Assembly: GCF_014651615.1 (NCBI RefSeq)
Contig: NZ_BMXF01000006.1
Location: 234,210 to 298,209, forward strand
Direction: 5' to 3'
Source: Persicitalea jodogahamensis
Lineage (GTDB): Bacteria; Bacteroidota; Bacteroidia; Cytophagales; Spirosomataceae
DNA: 64,000 nucleotides
The notes beneath the pieces were generated by a model that saw nothing but the letters and a program-made list of their open reading frames with translations, was not told the DNA's origin and did not search any database. Position 1 is the first letter of the stretch. Each line of letters starts with the position of its first letter. A program made the translations under genes and the position numbers. Positions 62,687 to 64,000 of this stretch are shown here, in pieces.

Positions 62687-63391
62687 TTACTGCTGGGCCG
62701 CAGCTATCGTCATTATATGGATATTGTCGCAGCCCGCCCGCAATAGCACATTCAGGCAGGATTCCAGCGTGGCTCCGGTTGTCAGCACATCATCAACCAG
62801 GATAACGCGTTTCCCCTGTATTTGCTGAGGATTTACCGCCTCGAAAATATCTTTTACGTTTTCCTGCCGTTCGGTCTTCGTTTTTCCCGTTTGTGACTTA
62901 GTGTAGCGAATACGTGCCAGCATGCTTCCCGACCAGGGGATTCCAGTGATCTCAGAAAGGCCCTCGGCGATCGCATCACTCTGATTATAGCCGCGCTCCT
63001 TCCGGCGTTTTTCGTGCAACGGAACGCTTACGATCAAATCGGCTGCTGGACAGCCATCACTCTCTTTCAATTCCTGCGCCATCATCTTCCCCAGCAACAC
63101 CCCGACTTCCGGCTTGTTCTGGTACTTTAGAGCATGTAGTAAGTTCTGGACTTTCCCCCTTTTGGTAAAAACCAGAAAAGAAGCGACGCCTGTAACTTCC
63201 TTATAAGCCACAAATTTCGCAGCTACCGCTGACCTGGCTACGCTATCCGATTCCACCCGAGGCAAAGTCGCCCGACATTGGGTGCAGATGATCTGCTCGT
63301 TGCCCACCATTGCTTCCTTGCAGGCCTCGCAGCAACGCGGAAAAATCAAATCCACGAAATCATGCCAATACGTCTTCCAGGTGAATGCCAT
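62687..63391 (-). CDS. ComF-type phosphoribosyltransferase
   Basis: 234 residues. An N-terminal zinc-finger-like part (FPRCCEACKEAMV, then CTQCRATLP) precedes a phosphoribosyltransferase domain: KYQNKPEVGVLLGKMMAQEL, DLIVSVPLHEKRRKERGYNQ, and the PRPP loop VILVDDVLTTGATLESCLNV. ComF proteins are needed for DNA uptake in transformable bacteria and are widely kept in others; the substrate is unknown. It converges on gldJ, 41 bp apart, with no strong terminator in between. Confidence 0.93.
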   Translation of the reverse strand: MAFTWKTYWHDFVDLIFPRCCEACKEAMVGNEQIICTQCRATLPRVESDSVARSAVAAKFVAYKEVTGVASFLVFTKRGKVQNLLHALKYQNKPEVGVLLGKMMAQELKESDGCPAADLIVSVPLHEKRRKERGYNQSDAIAEGLSEITGIPWSGSMLARIRYTKSQTGKTKTERQENVKDIFEAVNPQQIQGKRVILVDDVLTTGATLESCLNVLLRAGCDNIHIMTIAAAQQ

Positions 63392-63540
63392 AAAACTCTT
63401 TTGGGGTAGTTGTCGTTAACTTCCGCGCTTGAAGTTAAGATTAATACTCTGTTTCATAAATCCACTCATCTATCTATACCAATAGAAGTACCGAGGTAGT
63501 AAGATCCTAATCCTTCATTAGTCAAATACCAATCAATAAA

Positions 63541-63894
63541 ATGAATACAATAGACACCCCACTCCATGTTCAGTGGAAAAACCTGCTGGAAAAACTCCGG
63601 GAAGTGATCGGCAAGAAGCCGGGCGACCTCAATGGCGTTCTGTTTCTGATCGGCGTCCAGGAACTGGGCAAAGGAGCTGCTCACTTTACTAAAGAACAGA
63701 AGCAGGATCTCATGCATATTGGGATTTGCCGCGTACTGAGCCTGTCGGGCTATTACGAGTTTCGGGGCAAAGACGCCGACGGCTGGCCGCATTGGGACCT
63801 GGTACAACCGCTACCCCATGGCGAAATCCTGGCCCAGGAATCGCTTTTGAAAATGCACGTGTTGGAGTATTTCAAAGAAAATGGCTTGGTCTGA
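63541..63894 (+). CDS. Small conserved hypothetical protein
   Basis: 117 residues without signal peptide or membrane helix: MNTIDTPLHVQWKNLLEKLR, then DLNGVLFLIGVQELGKGAAH, LMHIGICRVLSLSGYYEFRG, and DGWPHWDLVQPLPHGEILAQ. It looks like a compact helical cytoplasmic protein of a type often annotated as hypothetical in Bacteroidota. I do not recognise a function. An upstream -7 box is not clear. Confidence 0.75.
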   Translation: MNTIDTPLHVQWKNLLEKLREVIGKKPGDLNGVLFLIGVQELGKGAAHFTKEQKQDLMHIGICRVLSLSGYYEFRGKDADGWPHWDLVQPLPHGEILAQESLLKMHVLEYFKENGLV

Positions 63895-63968
63895 AAATAT
63901 TTTTCGGGAAATAGTTTTTGTGAATCAGGTAGTTGTGCCTTTTCTGAAAAAATATTTCTGCGGGGTGC

Positions 63969-63999
63969 TTGCCAGATAAAAAAACATGTTGCACCTTTG
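63969..63999 (+). promoter_or_regulatory. Strong promoter-like element at the window edge
   Basis: TTG (63969-63971), a 20-bp spacer and CACCTTTG (63992-63999; one mismatch to TAnnTTTG) form a typical Bacteroidota promoter. The gene it drives starts beyond the window; a stable RNA gene is a possibility only. Confidence 0.45.
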
Positions 64000-64000
64000 C

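Noticed and set aside
1..64000. CRISPR arrays, tRNA/rRNA genes, prophage or intact insertion sequences
   Set aside because: I looked for regular spacer-repeat arrays, tRNA-like CCA/cloverleaf stretches, integrases and transposases and saw none.

Overview
The window reads as chromosomal DNA of an aerobic, non-fermenting member of the Bacteroidota, most likely order Cytophagales (a Spirosoma/Dyadobacter-like lineage). The evidence is SusC/SusD transport proteins, type IX secretion (T9SS) cargo proteins with C-terminal sorting domains, gliding/T9SS lipoproteins (GldJ, a PorE-like OmpA protein, a CHU_C-type adhesin), Bacteroidota-type promoters (TAnnTTTG at -7) and starts without Shine-Dalgarno sequences. 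No rRNA, tRNA, CRISPR array, phage or intact insertion sequence was seen.

Layout. 1-0.7 kb: 5' part of a two-domain oxidoreductase. 0.9-15.1 kb: an accessory region of small secreted proteins, two T9SS cargo proteins that share an almost identical C-terminal third, decayed copies of the same type, and a regulatory block (TPR histidine kinase, LytTR response regulator, AraC/TolB/TPR regulator). Three promoters here (genes 967-1350, 7205-7678 and 13141-13773) carry the same 9-bp half-site, mostly repeated every 21 bp and placed at fixed distances from the -7 box. This looks like a local regulon. 15.2-23.9 kb: a TPR/LuxR-type regulator, dxs, a 23S-IVS-type four-helix-bundle gene, two rhomboid proteases, two TPM-domain proteins and LemA. 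24.2-33.7 kb: small duplicated lipoproteins, an M43-like metalloprotease and a giant Ycf48/BNR-repeat protein; the last two end in the same non-canonical C-terminal module. 34-45.3 kb: SGNH hydrolase, DASH cryptochrome, M23 lipoprotein, PorE-like protein, isocitrate dehydrogenase and a gliding-type adhesin. 45.5-49.5 kb: succinate dehydrogenase operon sdhCAB. 49.6-57.8 kb: a SusC/SusD pair followed by a large FG-GAP/ASPIC-UnbV lipoprotein. 57.9-64 kb: mfd, gldJ, a ComF-type phosphoribosyltransferase, a small conserved protein, and a promoter at the window edge.

How it fits together. The core genes serve the TCA cycle/respiration (icd, sdhCAB), isoprenoid synthesis (dxs) and DNA repair (mfd, cryptochrome). 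The rest is dominated by the cell surface: T9SS machinery and cargo, SusCD uptake and envelope quality control. The most interesting unexplained signals are the phased operator shared by three secreted-protein promoters around three regulator genes, and a GDW/W-C-G-VP module that sits at the C terminus of two huge secreted proteins and at the N terminus of a third.
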